Assembly: GCA_963556195.1 (NCBI GenBank)
Contig: OY744516.1
Location: 32,860,093-32,924,092, forward strand
Direction of reading: 5' to 3'
Length of the DNA: 64,000 nucleotides
Source of the DNA: Sepiola atlantica
Lineage: Eukaryota; Mollusca; Cephalopoda; Sepiida; Sepiolidae
The notes under the pieces are model-generated. The model ran no database searches. It was given only the letters and a program-made list of their open reading frames with translations, and was not told where the DNA came from. The position numbers and the translations under genes were made by a program. Shown piece after piece: positions 22,261 to 36,819 of the stretch; position 1 is the first letter of the stretch; each line of letters starts with the position of its first letter.

Positions 22261-22599
22261 TGTTTTACAAACGTTAGTAAAAATTCTTAAATACCTTTTT
22301 ATTAGTAATGTTATTATAAAAGTTCATTTAATAGAACTAAGAATGTTTTATAATTTATGAAAAGTCGTTGAACTTTGGGTTCACATATTAGGTTAGCATC
22401 ATCTTTTAAACATGGTTCATGTATTTTCATCTTAGTTGAAAGTGATATCTAATAAGTTTTATTTTCATGTATTTGGATTATTTGGACTACTGTTATCTTA
22501 GATGTTATTCTAATGACTAATGTAACTTCCGACCTTTAGGTGCATCGTGTCGAACTCTGGAATCTGTATGGAATTTTGAACGGAACCCTTTATTTAATT

Positions 22600-23335
22600 C
22601 ACGGGGGTAGCTTGCTCCTGTTCCATCAGCCATGATCGGGTAGAAGTCTTAAATAATTTGTAATTGTATTCTTGACGGGATATCATTAACCGGTTTATTT
22701 GTTGAATCTGGCCACAATTAATCCGGTGGGGCCTGATTGTCTAGTTTTGATCTAAGTCTTCCCCGCCATTCTTGTCTATGGTGAGGCCCGATGGAATCCA
22801 TACCCAAGGCTCTCCTATCACGTTTGACCACACCCTCTCAAGACAACTTGTGTCTGCCTGAGGTTGTCTTCTCTGCTAGCACATTCAACTATCGTGCTTT
22901 AGCAATCCAGCCATTGCTGTGCTCAACGTGTCCCAATCAACGCAATCTGCTATTCTGTATGATGTCCGCGAGGCTTTTTAAGTTGACGTGTGAGAGTAGA
23001 AACCCAAAAGGTATGCTTTGTTTAGGCCTCACCAAACAAATCCATCTGACCATTGCCTTGTCGTTACGGTGCAGTTTTTTTACTGTGCCCAGGTTTCGGA
23101 GCCATACATTAGCACACTTCTGACACATGAGGAGTATACACAACCTCTCGTAACGCTGGCAAGATTGGTAGCAGCTCTCTAAACTGTCTCCAGGCAGACT
23201 TGCAACATGTAGCTGCTGCAAATTCATAACCTCCACCCGATGACAGCACGTCTCCAAGGTAACAGAATTCCGTCACTACTTCAAGCTTGTAATCATCAGA
23301 CGAAAGACTTCTGGAACGAAAAAAAAAAGAAACCA
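22600..23335 (-). pseudogene. LINE C-terminal relic
   Basis: The minus strand from 23335 gives YKLEVVTEFCYLGDVLSSGG, AATCCKSAWRQFRELLPILP, then in other frames SETWAQ and NDKAMVRWICLVRPKQS, and LRQTQVVLRGCGQT further 3'. The order FCYLGDM...W.KFRELLP...SETW....R.DRAMVRWIC.V is the post-RT region of LINEs whose RT resembles 12835-13620. The minus-strand direction is the same as that relic. At least three frame changes are present. Confidence 0.75.
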
Positions 23336-23589
23336 ATCATAAGATTGATAGCAATAAAAAAAATCACTGACCTTCATTTCTTTGAGAGAAAATAAATTGG
23401 TTTCTTCATAATAATAAAAAAAAAGGAATTCACTTTGATTAAAAAAAATCCAACTCCTGAGATCAGTTTCTTTTTGGTTCACCGGTAAAGCCAGTTTTTA
23501 GAAATTGGAGATTGTCGGGTGAACTTGTCATTGATTTCCCCACGTTTGCCCTTTTTAAGGTTCTTAAAAAAATCCTTAATGTACAGGGT
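23336..23589. other. Unassigned DNA
   Basis: A-rich runs near 23358-23450; nothing recognised. Confidence 0.35.
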
Positions 23590-23790
23590 CCGGAAAAGGA
23601 AAACAAACTCAGAGTTCAGAGAAACAAGTGTATTGAAAACAACAGATAACAAAAGTCGTATGTCGGTCTTGACTGCCAGTATTGGATTGGTGTGGTTACA
23701 ACACTGATAGGCATCTGCTCCCAGTATTTATATTTAGTGGAAGCGTTTATGTTGTCAATAAGGTAAGGTACTATAACCCCCCTCCAAACT
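23590..23790 (-). mobile_element. Possible second degraded LTR
   Basis: The minus strand has a TATA-type box (AATATAAATACTGGGAGC, near 23725) followed about 90 bp later by TCAATACACTTGTTTC. The solo LTR at 2914 shows the same layout on its minus strand (CTATAAATAG, then TTAATACACTTGTTAAAC). No terminal TG/CA or target duplication could be defined, so this is weak. Confidence 0.3.
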
Positions 23791-23895
23791 TTACCTCCTC
23801 AAGAGTTAAAGTAATTTGTCTACTTTAATTTCATCACCTGGAAGATCATGGAACATATTATTGGAATCCATAAATTACTACAATTTTAGCCTCTA

Positions 23896-25100
23896 ATCCA
23901 TGCAGTTAATACAGTGGAAGCTACTCATCCATGTTAATACAGTGGAAGCTACTCATCCATGTTAATACAGTGGAAGCTACTCATCCATGTTAATACAGTG
24001 GAAGCTACTCTTCCATGTTAATACAGTGGAAGCTACTCTTCCATGTTAATACAGTGGAAGCTACTCTTCCATGTTAATACAGTGGAAGCTACTCTTCCAT
24101 GTTAATACAGTGGAAGCTACTCATCCATGTTAATACAGTGGAAGCTACTCTTCCATGTTAATACAGTGGAAGCTACTCTTCCATGTTAATACAGTGGAAG
24201 CTACTCATCCATGTTAATACAGTGGAAGCTACTCATCCATGTTAATACAGTGGAAGCTACTCATCCATGTTAATACAGTGGAAGCTACTCATCCATGTTA
24301 ATACAGTGGAAGCTACTCTTCCATGTTAATACAGTGGAAGCTACTCTTCCATGTTAATACAGTGGAAGCTACTCTTCCATGTTAATACAGTGGAAGCTAC
24401 TCTTCCATGTTAATACAGTGGAAGCTACTCATCCATGTTAATACAGTGGAAGCTACTCATCCATGTTAATACAGTGGAAGCTACTCATCCATGTTAATAC
24501 AGTGGAAGCTACTCATCCATGTTAATACAGTGGAAGCTACTCATCCATGTTAATACAGTGGAAGCTACTCATCCATGTTAATACAGTGGAAGCTACTCAT
24601 CCATGTTAATACAGTGGAAGCTACTCATCCATGTTAATACAGTGGAAGCTACTCTTCCATGTTAATACAGTGGAAGCTACTCTTCCATGTTAATACAGTG
24701 GAAACTACTCATCCATGTTAATACAGTGGAAGCTACTCATCCATGTTAATACAGTGGAAGCTACTCTTCCATGTTAATACAGTGGAAGCTACTCATCCAT
24801 GTTAATACAGTGGAAGCTACTCATCCATGTTAATACAGTGGAAACTACTCATCCATGTTAATACAGTGGAAGCTACTCATCCATGTTAATACAGTGGAAG
24901 CTACTCATCCATGTTAATACAGTGGAAGCTACTCATCCATGTTAATACAGTGGAAGCTACTCTTCCATGTTAATACAGTGGAAGCTACTCTTCCATGTTA
25001 ATACAGTGGAAGCTACTCTTCCATGTTAATACAGTGGAAGCTACTCTTCCATGTTAATACAGTGGAAGCTACTCTTCCATGTTAATACAGTGGAATCTAC
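23896..25100 (+). repeat. 28-bp minisatellite, about 43 units
   Basis: The unit contains GTTAATACAGTGGAAGCTAC followed by TCATCCAT or TCTTCCAT. Divergence is otherwise nearly nil: two units have GGAAACTAC, the last has GGAATCTAC. The CAT and CTT variants occur in runs, as expected for unequal exchange. The period is not a multiple of three and no long frame results. Confidence 0.97.
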
Positions 25101-25465
25101 ACATAACATGTGGCTGTTGTCTTTTGATAACAAATGGATATCATGGAAGTTTGCATTGTTAAAATAAAGTTATTTACTTAAAAAGTTATTTTAGATACTG
25201 ATAGTCTGGTGTGCCATTTAGTTGTCGATAGAAGTGAAGTAAATTGTAGTGAATATTATATTTATGCGTGTGGTTAATGTACATGGGTTATTTTTAATTA
25301 AATTTGTGTGTTTAGACTAATTTTGATAGGAATAAGTGATGATAATATTATCTGTGATTCTAAGTAAATTGCACTGAATATGTAAAATGTCATTGTATTT
25401 GTTTTAACAAAATTAAATTTATATTGATGACATATTTAGAATGTGTATTAGCTTTTAGAAAATAA
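25101..25465. other. AT-rich DNA without recognised features
   Basis: Nothing recognised. Confidence 0.4.
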
Positions 25466-25500
25466 CTAGTAGAATACCCGTCCCAGGACGGGTATAAGCA
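25466..25500 (+). repeat. Dispersed repeat X-like left terminus
   Basis: ACTAGTAGAATACCCGTCCC followed by AGGACGGGTATAAG; the CCCGTCC/GGACGGG hairpin matches 14714-14742. The following 420 bp run to the CT/TA microsatellite without recognised coding content. Confidence 0.6.
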
Positions 25501-25941
25501 ATAAATATGGCGTTAGTTCAAATTTTAATGTTTTTTTTTTCTTTCTTTGGAGAGTATGATTCAGTTTTGGTGGTACCACCCTTAATGGTGAAGTTTTTAA
25601 AAAAAATATGCCCACGTTACTCACCCTGTTGCTGAGAATACATATTCCATAATTCATACTAAGTTTATAGTTGAGGATTTTACCAAGCACATGTATATTA
25701 TTGACGTACCGGTCCTTATAAAAATAACTAAAAATTTGATGTATAGCAATTCATTTCTCTATTAAATTGTTTGTATATAACTTATTTGAAGGTTTTTGGG
25801 AGCAAGGGCGAGTTTGGATGGGTGCACTCCCTAAATGGTAAAGTTTACAAAAAAAAAAAATATGCCTATGTTAATCACGGGTTTGCCTAGAATATATATT
25901 CTAAAATTCATAATGATCCATTCGTTAGTTTACGAGATTAC

Positions 25942-25967
25942 CCTCTCTCTCTCTTTCTCTCTCTCTC

Positions 25968-26003
<36 letters not shown>
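25942..26003. repeat. (CT)n-(TA)n compound microsatellite
   Basis: CTCTCTCTCTTTCTCTCTCT followed by perfect (AT)n to the first base of the palindrome at 26003. Confidence 0.95.
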
Positions 26004-26006
<3 letters not shown>

Positions 26007-26168
26007 AGCTATGAAAATATATTTATGGCAATTAAGCTACACAGAGGCTCCCACGTTTTATCCCTGGGGGGAATCTTCAGGCTAAAATGCCTGAAGATTC
26101 CTCCCGGGGATGAAACGCGGGAGCCTCTGTGTAGCTTAATTGCCATAAATATATTTTTATAGCTTACT
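26003..26168. repeat. Palindromic element P, copy 1 (79-bp arms)
   Basis: Arms 26003-26081 and 26090-26168 are inverted copies with an 8-bp loop (CTAAAATG). Arm landmarks are AGTAAGCTATGAAAATATAT, GGCAATTAAGCTACACAGAG and GAATCTTCAGG. A copy at 39544-39717 has the same arms, and 34873-35022 is a deleted copy. The adjoining 26169-26275 matches 39436-39543 and 34873-34975 in inverted order. It encodes nothing, so it is a MITE/foldback-type repeat. Confidence 0.9.
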
Positions 26169-26275
26169 ACCTAGCTCTACTTACGTATCGAGCACTGTTG
26201 AAGTAAATACTGAAAATTGATACATGAAAAATTATATCTCCTTATAAAATTTTATGTGAATACATGAAATAGTAA
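26169..26275 (-). repeat. Flank module of palindrome P
   Basis: CTAGCTCTACTTACGTATCG, GAAGTAAATACTGAAAATTG and TTATATCTCCTTATAAAATT are the reverse complement of 39440-39543 and of 34876-34975. Confidence 0.8.
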
Positions 26276-26281
26276 TATATA

Positions 26282-26553
26282 TATATATGAAGTAAATCCA
26301 ACAAAAGATATAAGAGGCAACTAATATCTTTTGATTAGTAAAACATCCGGATAAAGACTGAAGCTCAATATACTGGATAGAGCATTAATAGCATAATATA
26401 AAATGAAATAATAAAATAAGGTGCGAATCAAATTTTATTATAATTCAAAATTCAGGCAAAGTAACTCAAAGGACTTTGAGTTACTTTGCCTGAATTTTGA
26501 ATTATAATAAAATTTGATTTGCACCTTATTTTATTATTTCATTTTATATTATG
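26282..26553. repeat. Palindromic element Q with 80-bp arms
   Basis: Arms 26392-26471 and 26474-26553 are inverted copies around a 2-bp centre (landmark GTAACTCAAAG/CTTTGAGTTAC). The outside module 26282-26391 (GAAGTAAATCCAACAAAAGA, AAACATCCGGATAAAGACTG, CTCAATATACTGGATAGAGC) is the reverse complement of 38826-38930. The longer relative at 38373-38930 keeps about 380 bp of unique sequence between the arms. Confidence 0.9.
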
Positions 26554-27389
26554 ATATATAAGAGAGAGAGAGACACACACATTTATTTGTTCATGAATTA
26601 TGTAAACATGTTATTAATTATAAATTTTATATATACACATAGATAAACTCTTTCAAATTGTAAGCTAAATGCATTTTTAAAAGCAATGAAATATTTGTTA
26701 TAAGGTACCTTTTCATGTGAGTTGTGCTAATTTCTTTTTCTACTTTTAGAATAATTTTTTTTCTTGATGGTGTCATATCTTGACGATTAGCTGCAACAAC
26801 TGGTGTGAAAGTGAAGTGTGACCTGGGCAAAGATTGATGTGGGTGAGATAGAGCGCTTTGGGTGCATCTGAATGTTCCGTAATACAAGGAGTGTAAGGGT
26901 GTTTCAGCTGATCAGTTCCCATAATATTTTTATCTGCTTTGAGAAAAATAAAAATAGTTTTCCAGCGTGAATAGGATTGAAATATTTGATTTAAAAAAAA
27001 AACAAGGAAGAAAAAGCATTAAAACAAGGAAGAAAAATCTTTCTCCTTCTTTGGCAAACATTTTCTTTGCAGACGAATATCATGGCTCTTTCTGGAAAGG
27101 TTGCCGTTTCCAGAAATAGAAAGGAATATTTTCAACCAAAGCAGAAATTGCTTTCCCTGCAGACAGTTTTTAAAAAAATTTTTTAAAGTAAAAGAAAACA
27201 AGTTCTTATGTCAGTGTCATCAAGATTGCCACAACACACCTCATCCTTTCCGATTACCTTGGAATCTGAAATACCAGCATCATTTTAAGCGGCCTTATCA
27301 TACCTCGTTATGATTGTTACTACCATCATCATTACAATCGGTGAACTTACTTCTATTGTTGTTGTCTCAGTCATTTAACTGTATGTAAT
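26554..27389. other. Unassigned DNA
   Basis: An 86-codon minus-strand frame (26627-26887) and 60/70-codon frames near 27019-27313 show no family I recognise. The 26750-26890 segment is less AT-rich; an isolated exon cannot be excluded but has no support. Confidence 0.35.
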
Positions 27390-27420
27390 ATTAGCTGTAC
27401 CGGCCCGGTGTTGCCTTAGA
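27390..27420 (+). repeat. Dispersed repeat X-like left terminus
   Basis: TTAGCTGTACCGGCCCGGTG followed by TTGCCTTAG resembles the ACTAGCTG..ACCCG termini elsewhere; no matching right end was found. Confidence 0.4.
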
Positions 27421-28763
27421 TCCCTTACATTCAGATCGATAGTGCTGATGCTACCAGATCAGCCTGTCTGAAAATACCGGATCCTGCCTTAAAATGCACC
27501 AAATATTGATGTTATTGTTTTTTCCTTTCCTTTTGCAAAACTCAATCATATTCTGCAAAGCTAAAAACAAAAACAATTTTCCTCCACAAAACAAGCAAAT
27601 TCAACACCATGAATAAATATTTGAAGACATGAAGAACTTGAAGCATATAAACTTTCACCAAAATAACTGGATTCAGCATTAAATAACCCGAAAAAGGTTG
27701 ATATGCCGTAAAAAAAACAAAACAACCAAATCAGATTGTGTAAATATTTCTTTTCTAGGTTCACTATTTAAGCTTAAAAAGCAAATAAGAAAATATAACT
27801 TTTACTAAAAAAATTTCTTTGAGTTGATTTTTCTTTTTGGGTGTTTAAGAATGTCTCCATATTAGCAAACTGTTAAACCAGATTAAGTATTTAAAAAAAA
27901 AAATTGTAGCAAAGTATGGTAATTTATTGCCTATAACATAATGCAACAATAACTAATGAAAATTGGTTAGTCAGAATCAAAGTTTGATTTGTCAGCTTGC
28001 ATGCTATTTAGGTCCAACTTTTAAAATCCGTCCGGCATAATTTTATATATTATACTTTTTCTGTTAGTAGCTTCTGTGAACTTATATTGTAATGAAAAAA
28101 TAGACTCTGGAGAGGCGGGGGGGGGGGGAAGTTAGGTGCCATGGGAGAAATAAACTCTGTAGAAGTTGGATTGTCTGTTATCTAATTATTCCTATTTCCA
28201 TCAAGAGTTATTTCCTCTTCAATAATTGATAGTTTGGAAAGATGGTCTGTCGCTATAGATGGCATTGTTCCCAAGCTTTCCATGGCAATTGTGACACTAA
28301 TTTGCATAGGAATGGTGGTGCTTGGTTGTTAGCCAATCATAATTGATATGCATTTTGGTCCGAGCTATATAATATTGATATTTGTCATTGTAAGCAGAAT
28401 TGCTCCTGACTTGCAAATTGTATGGAAAAGAGAAGGTGGAGAATTGAACGTTAGTAATTTTGAGGATATTGTTTACCTGATTACTGTGCCTGGGTTTTGA
28501 TGTTTGAAAGAGGCCACCACTGATTTTCTCTCTCTCTGTTATATACTTTACAAATATGGTGATTAGATGAGACAATGTATCTTAATATTTCCATGCTAGA
28601 AACCCGAAGTGACCTACATATATTTGTGTGCAGCGAAATAGTTCTTCTCATACAGCTACAACTGCTACCAATATATCCAAATTATCATTCTAACTCTCCA
28701 TGACGTTTCGTCCAACATCATCAATATTATCAAATTGTATTGCCTCTCTAACATAATTATAAT
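27421..28763. other. Unassigned DNA
   Basis: G10 run near 28121. Small open frames only; nothing recognised. Confidence 0.4.
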
Positions 28764-29036
28764 AACTAGCTTGATCTGTGGAAATCCTAGTTGTATCTTT
28801 CATTTGTTATATATTGCGACCATGTTTATGGGGGATAGATCTTCAAAATCTTTTTATAGACGTCTGGCTCAAATACACCTTTGATCCTAGCCCGAAGGCC
28901 AAGAATGTGTATTTAAGTTTAAATTTCATATTATTTGCATTGCATCTTTGCAATCGGGTGATCGCATCTTTTAAAAAATGGTGTAGGGTAATAACGTATG
29001 TACGCACATAAAATTGCCTTAGCATATTATTATTGT
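28764..29036 (+). repeat. Dispersed repeat X subtype with internal reversed U2 segment (uninterrupted copy)
   Basis: The left end ACTAGCTTGATCTGTGGAAA and right end AAATTGCCTTAGCATATTAT match 55400-56226. The middle (28868-28908) on the minus strand reads CACATTCTTGGCCTTCGGGC, then TAGGATCAAAGGTG: a U2 5' end in reverse. ATCGGGTGATCGCATCTTTT at 28956 is the place where the other copy carries a TA-flanked MITE. Confidence 0.7.
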
Positions 29037-29705
29037 TAGGACAACTAACGAAAACGAATTACCTCCCTTGAACCATTTCGGGAGTTAAGAGTTATAGCCC
29101 TTGGAAATGGTCTTCTGCCCAGAGAGAAAGTAAACACAGATCACGGCTTCAAACTGTTAATATGTCAATCGCATCTAGCGGCAAATTAATTCATTAATTC
29201 ATTCTGTGTTCAGTTTTAATAAATCTGTTAAACGTTTATCTTGATAGTTCATCCATTTTATTTACAAGTTATTATTTATTATAACCTAAATTACGAGGTT
29301 ATAAAAATTATATAGACCATTAATGTTACCATTGCTGTCTTAGCTTATCTTTGTTTTTATTCTCAATGTATAACAGCACAAACGTCTTTACCATAAACTC
29401 ACCACTCTCTTATATTAAAAAGACCCTTTGTGCTGTCATACATTGAGGGTAAGGAAACAATAAACCAAGACATTAATGCTGAGAGAAGAGATAGTGCCGA
29501 ATGTGCTATTTTCCATGATGATAGTCTTACAGCAATAATAATAATAATCACTTGTGTTATGGTTGGCAGTGATTGTAACCGTATCAATTTGCAGTTTTAG
29601 ATTTACTTCCAAATATGCTGTTGTCTCAGCTGAAGTATCATTTTGATATAAGGATTCTGATGGAAAAATTATTCAAATATATTTTACAGAGTTTAAAATG
29701 GTTCT
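29037..29705. other. Unassigned DNA
   Basis: Nothing recognised on either strand. Confidence 0.4.
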
Positions 29706-29895
29706 ATTTACTCGCCTTCGCACAGAGGCAGTTAGAAGAGGTCGGTTTTTAATGTGGGAAAATTCCAGCTCCCCTGGATTGAGACAAAAATCAAAATTGC
29801 CTCAGTCTAGACGAATTTCTTCTTCACTAACCGAGCACAAAAAAGATGAAGTGTAATATCAGAACAGATACTACACTTTGCCCCTAGCCAAAATC
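29706..29895 (-). mobile_element. U2-SINE type S copy
   Basis: The minus-strand head TTTTGGCTAGGGGCAAAGTG, then TAGTATCTGTTCTGATATTA, is followed by CACTTCATCTTTTTTG, the type-S body (CTAGACTGAGGCAATTTTGA) and the 3' end CTGTGCGAAGGCGAGTAAAT. The first few U2 bases are degraded. Confidence 0.75.
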
Positions 29896-34184
<4,289 letters not shown>

Positions 34185-34194
34185 TGAAACCCAA

Positions 34195-34440
34195 TATAAT
34201 GTTGGGACTTGTGTAGTGAGTTAGTACGTTAAGAATTATGTGTTTATCTGAATAAACAGAGGCTGAAGAGTCCAACATAGAAGACCAACTATAGCTTCCC
34301 TTTCTTTGGATTTGAAACAGACTGTACAGATGTTGTTCTGATATTCTGTAATACATATATATAAATAATATTACATTCTAATTTTTGAATTTTTCTTAAT
34401 CGAGCACTCTGCTAGGGTTCTCTTTCACTAACCTTACATA
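34195..34440 (-). repeat. Foldback element R, partial copy
   Basis: The reverse complement matches 38052-38222: GTAAGGTTAGTGAAAGAGAA, CAGAGTGCTCGATTAAGAAA, ACAGAATATCAGAACAAC. Only one arm is present. It lies directly beside the satellite edge. Confidence 0.75.
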
Positions 34441-34465
34441 GATATACATAATACATATAAATATG

Positions 34466-34469
<4 letters not shown>

Positions 34470-34505
<36 letters not shown>
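34470..34505. repeat. (TA)n microsatellite
   Basis: Perfect TA tract. Confidence 0.95.
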
Positions 34506-34507
<2 letters not shown>

Positions 34508-34847
34508 TTAGACATATTAAGGAAAACAGTCAGATGTAAATGTGATAATGAATGTGGTTGTCGCATAACAAAATAAATCATCTCTATTGAAAAGTGTGGT
34601 GGGCACCTACATTGTATTTGATAAGCTTTTCTTTCCCCTGTTTTGTATGCACCGTGTAGGCTACGACTGCATATCTTTTTATCTATTGTATGGAGATTTT
34701 GGATATTTTTTCTATAAATCATTTTGACATGGTAAATAATATGATGACATGAATATAAAGATGGAAATTGTGTTTGCACAGCATGCAGATGAGGAAGACC
34801 AGTCGAGGAATCCAACAGAAATTTCATGTAATATGAACGGATTAGCT
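34506..34847. other. Unassigned DNA
   Basis: A 143-codon minus-strand frame through 34396-34827 shows no family features; its C-terminal half is translated (TA)n. Confidence 0.4.
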
Positions 34848-35048
34848 ATATATATATATATATATATATATAATTTCATATATCCACATAAAATGTTATA
34901 AGGAGATATAATTTTTTATGTATCAATTTTCAGTATTTACTTTAACTGTGCTCGATATGTAAGTAGAGCTAGGTAGTAAGTTATGTGTAGCTTAATTGCC
35001 ATAAATATATTTTCATAACGTTATATATATATATATATATATATATAT
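34848..35048 (+). repeat. Palindrome P family, copy with one arm deleted
   Basis: The flank module (TTATAAGGAGATATAATTTT, CAGTATTTACTTTAACTGTG, GTAGAGCTAGGTAGTAAG) is followed directly by the 3' arm TGTGTAGCTTAATTGCCATA; the rest of the palindrome is missing. (TA)n lies on both sides (34848-34872, 35025-35048). Confidence 0.8.
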
Positions 35049-35232
35049 TAGTAATAGCCCCCTTTTAAGATACATAAATCTTAATTGTCAAGCACTATGA
35101 AATTATAAAAATCTGAGGTCGTTAAGCTATGGAAGCAAAGCTTACATGCCCGCATGTTTAAGACATCTTTGATCTCAGAACGTTTGAACCCTGCCACTGG
35201 CTTTAAATGTATCTTAATTTAAGTTATGTCTG

Positions 35233-35385
35233 TGGCGATTTCCGTTGGCCTAATGGATTAGAGCGTAGGATCGTGATTCTCTTATGAATCTAAGAACTGC
35301 GTTCGAATCCGTCTGACCGCCTGAAACCACAACTTCCTGCACTGATGAGTACGTAAGTCTGAAACAAAGTTGTATTTAGGTAAAT
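35233..35385 (+). mobile_element. tRNA-derived SINE
   Basis: TGGCCTAATGGATTAGAGCG (35246) is a good A box and GTTCGAATCC (35301-35310) a perfect B box, spaced as in a tRNA with an enlarged loop. The tail ACTGATGAGTACGTAAGTCT, then GAAACAAAG, is unrelated to tRNA. The head is closest to a tRNA-Arg-like sequence by eye. The family name is not assigned. Confidence 0.6.
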
Positions 35386-35658
35386 ACACTTTAATATTAA
35401 TAAAAAACTAGCGGGACCTGTGTAAATTACACGAAATAATGTTTTTAATATTAATTATCTTGTTCCTAACCTATACATGTTTGAATAAAATATGATAAAA
35501 TTTGACTTGTATATTTATTTAAAAAAATGAACAATACATGAAACAATTTACAAAACTTCTTTATATACAATATTTCTAGTGAAGGTAATATTACGACGTC
35601 TAAACCTTTGTAAATGTTTTCGATTAAATTAAATTTGGCTCCAATTCATGAATATTTA

Positions 35659-36030
35659 TTTACTCCTCTCCAGGAGTTAGGCACAAGGCCAGTTTTATCT
35701 TACTCCCACAAGTAAGATGTAACCTAAGGTCGGGTCTGGAAAGTGGGGTTTGAAAAGCCAGCGCTCGAGAAGGTGAGCACTCTGGCCATTAAAAATTGCC
35801 TGGGCAGCCCCGTTGGCATTCCCCGGTAGGGGCGCCCGGGCAGTAAGCAATAAACTTACTCCTCCCCAAAGAGGGGAGGCGAAGCCTGAGAGGGTGGACC
35901 TCCTAGAACTGCACAGTACAGACCCATAGACCGGCATAAATCAAGCCTCGAAGGCCAAGACAATACCAGTCTATGTAGTGCAGTATCCATCGGAACAGAT
36001 ACTACACTTTGATCTTAGCCAAAAGGTCAA
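35659..36030 (-). mobile_element. U2-SINE type L, longest copy
   Basis: The minus-strand head CTTGACCTTTTGGCTAAG, then ATCAAAGTGTAGTATCTG, is U2 5' end, followed by TTCCGATGGATACTGCACTA. The region CATAGACTGGTATTGTCTTG and GGCTTGATTTATGCCGGTCT is absent from the 4952 copy. The common body (AGGAGGTCCACCCTC, CCGGGGAATGCC, AACCCCACTTTCC) and the end GAGGAGTAAATAAATATTCA follow. About 372 bp. Confidence 0.85.
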
Positions 36031-36048
36031 GCCAATTCATGAATATTT

Positions 36049-36356
36049 ATTTACTCTTCTCCAGGAGTTTGGCACAAGGCCAGTTTTTATCTTACTCCCA
36101 CAAGTAAGATGTGACCCAAGGTCAGGTCGGGAAAGTGGGGTTTAAAAATTTCCTGGACAGCCCCGTCAGCATTCCCCAGTAGGGGCGCCTCAAGTAGTAA
36201 GCAAAAAACTTACTCCTGCCCAAAGAGGGGAGGCGAAGTCTGGGAGGGTGGACCTCCTAGAACTGCACAGGACAGACCCACAGACCGGCGTAAATCAAGC
36301 CGCGAAGGCCAAGACAATACCAGTCTATGGGGTGCAGTATCCATTGGAACAGAAGC
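36049..36356 (-). mobile_element. U2-SINE type L, head 5'-truncated
   Basis: The minus strand starts at TCTGTTCCAATGGATACTGC (first about 40 U2 bases lost) and continues through the full body to AAGAGTAAATAAATATTCAT. It is arrayed in tandem with 35659-36030 and separated by one copy of the target-like CCAATTCATGA. About 30 bp in the GCGCTCGAGA segment are deleted. Confidence 0.8.
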
Positions 36357-36510
36357 CAATTCATGAGTAGCATACAAAGATTCGGAAGGTTGTTGCTTTT
36401 GATGTAAGCATGACACACAAAATCACACACGCTATTGTATTAATATGTGTCTTCCCGGTCGTCCCCTTCCCTACCTCTCTTCCCCTTCCCCTCGAAATGT
36501 AGAAAAAAAA

Positions 36511-36600
36511 TCTTAGAGGTTGGTTGGGATCGAACTATAAACCAGTCGAGCCGAAGTCAAAAATACTACGTCGCTAACCATTGCGTCAAAGGGAAATACT
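36511..36600 (-). mobile_element. tRNA-derived retroposon head
   Basis: On the minus strand TGACGCAATGGTTAGCG (A box) and AGTTCGATCCC (B box, 36526-36536) are spaced about 36 bp apart. The following 36640-36723 ends CACGCTATCGTATTAATATA, the same tail as at 36432. Confidence 0.55.
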
Positions 36601-36719
36601 TGAAAATGTTTCGAAAATTAGGCTAGTTAAATGTTTTTCAAAATCTAATTGCGGCACGCATGCGCAGAGCTTTTGCCGGAAGCGTGACACGAACACACAC
36701 ACGCTATCGTATTAATATA

Positions 36720-36761
36720 TATAGATATTCATATATATATATATATATGTATGTGTGTATG

Positions 36762-36817
<56 letters not shown>
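36720..36817. repeat. (TA)n with (TATG)n microsatellite
   Basis: About 90 bp of TA repeat with GTATGTGTGTATGTATG interruption. Confidence 0.95.

Positions 36818-36819
<2 letters not shown>

Larger units (their letters stand above)
35407..36465 (+). repeat. Dispersed repeat X with two nested U2-SINEs
   Basis: The left end is ACTAGCGGGACCTGTG and the probable right end CACACACGCTATTGTATTAA, a tail also seen at 36699 (CACACACGCTATCGTATTAA). Two minus-strand type-L U2-SINEs occupy 35659-36356, each bounded by copies of CCAATTCATGA (35640, 36034, 36355). Confidence 0.65.

Noticed and set aside
23896..25100. CRISPR-like array of 28-bp repeats
   Set aside because: No unique spacers between units; a plain minisatellite.
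26627..26887. Possible isolated host exon on the minus strand
   Set aside because: No recognisable domain and no convincing splice-site evidence by eye.
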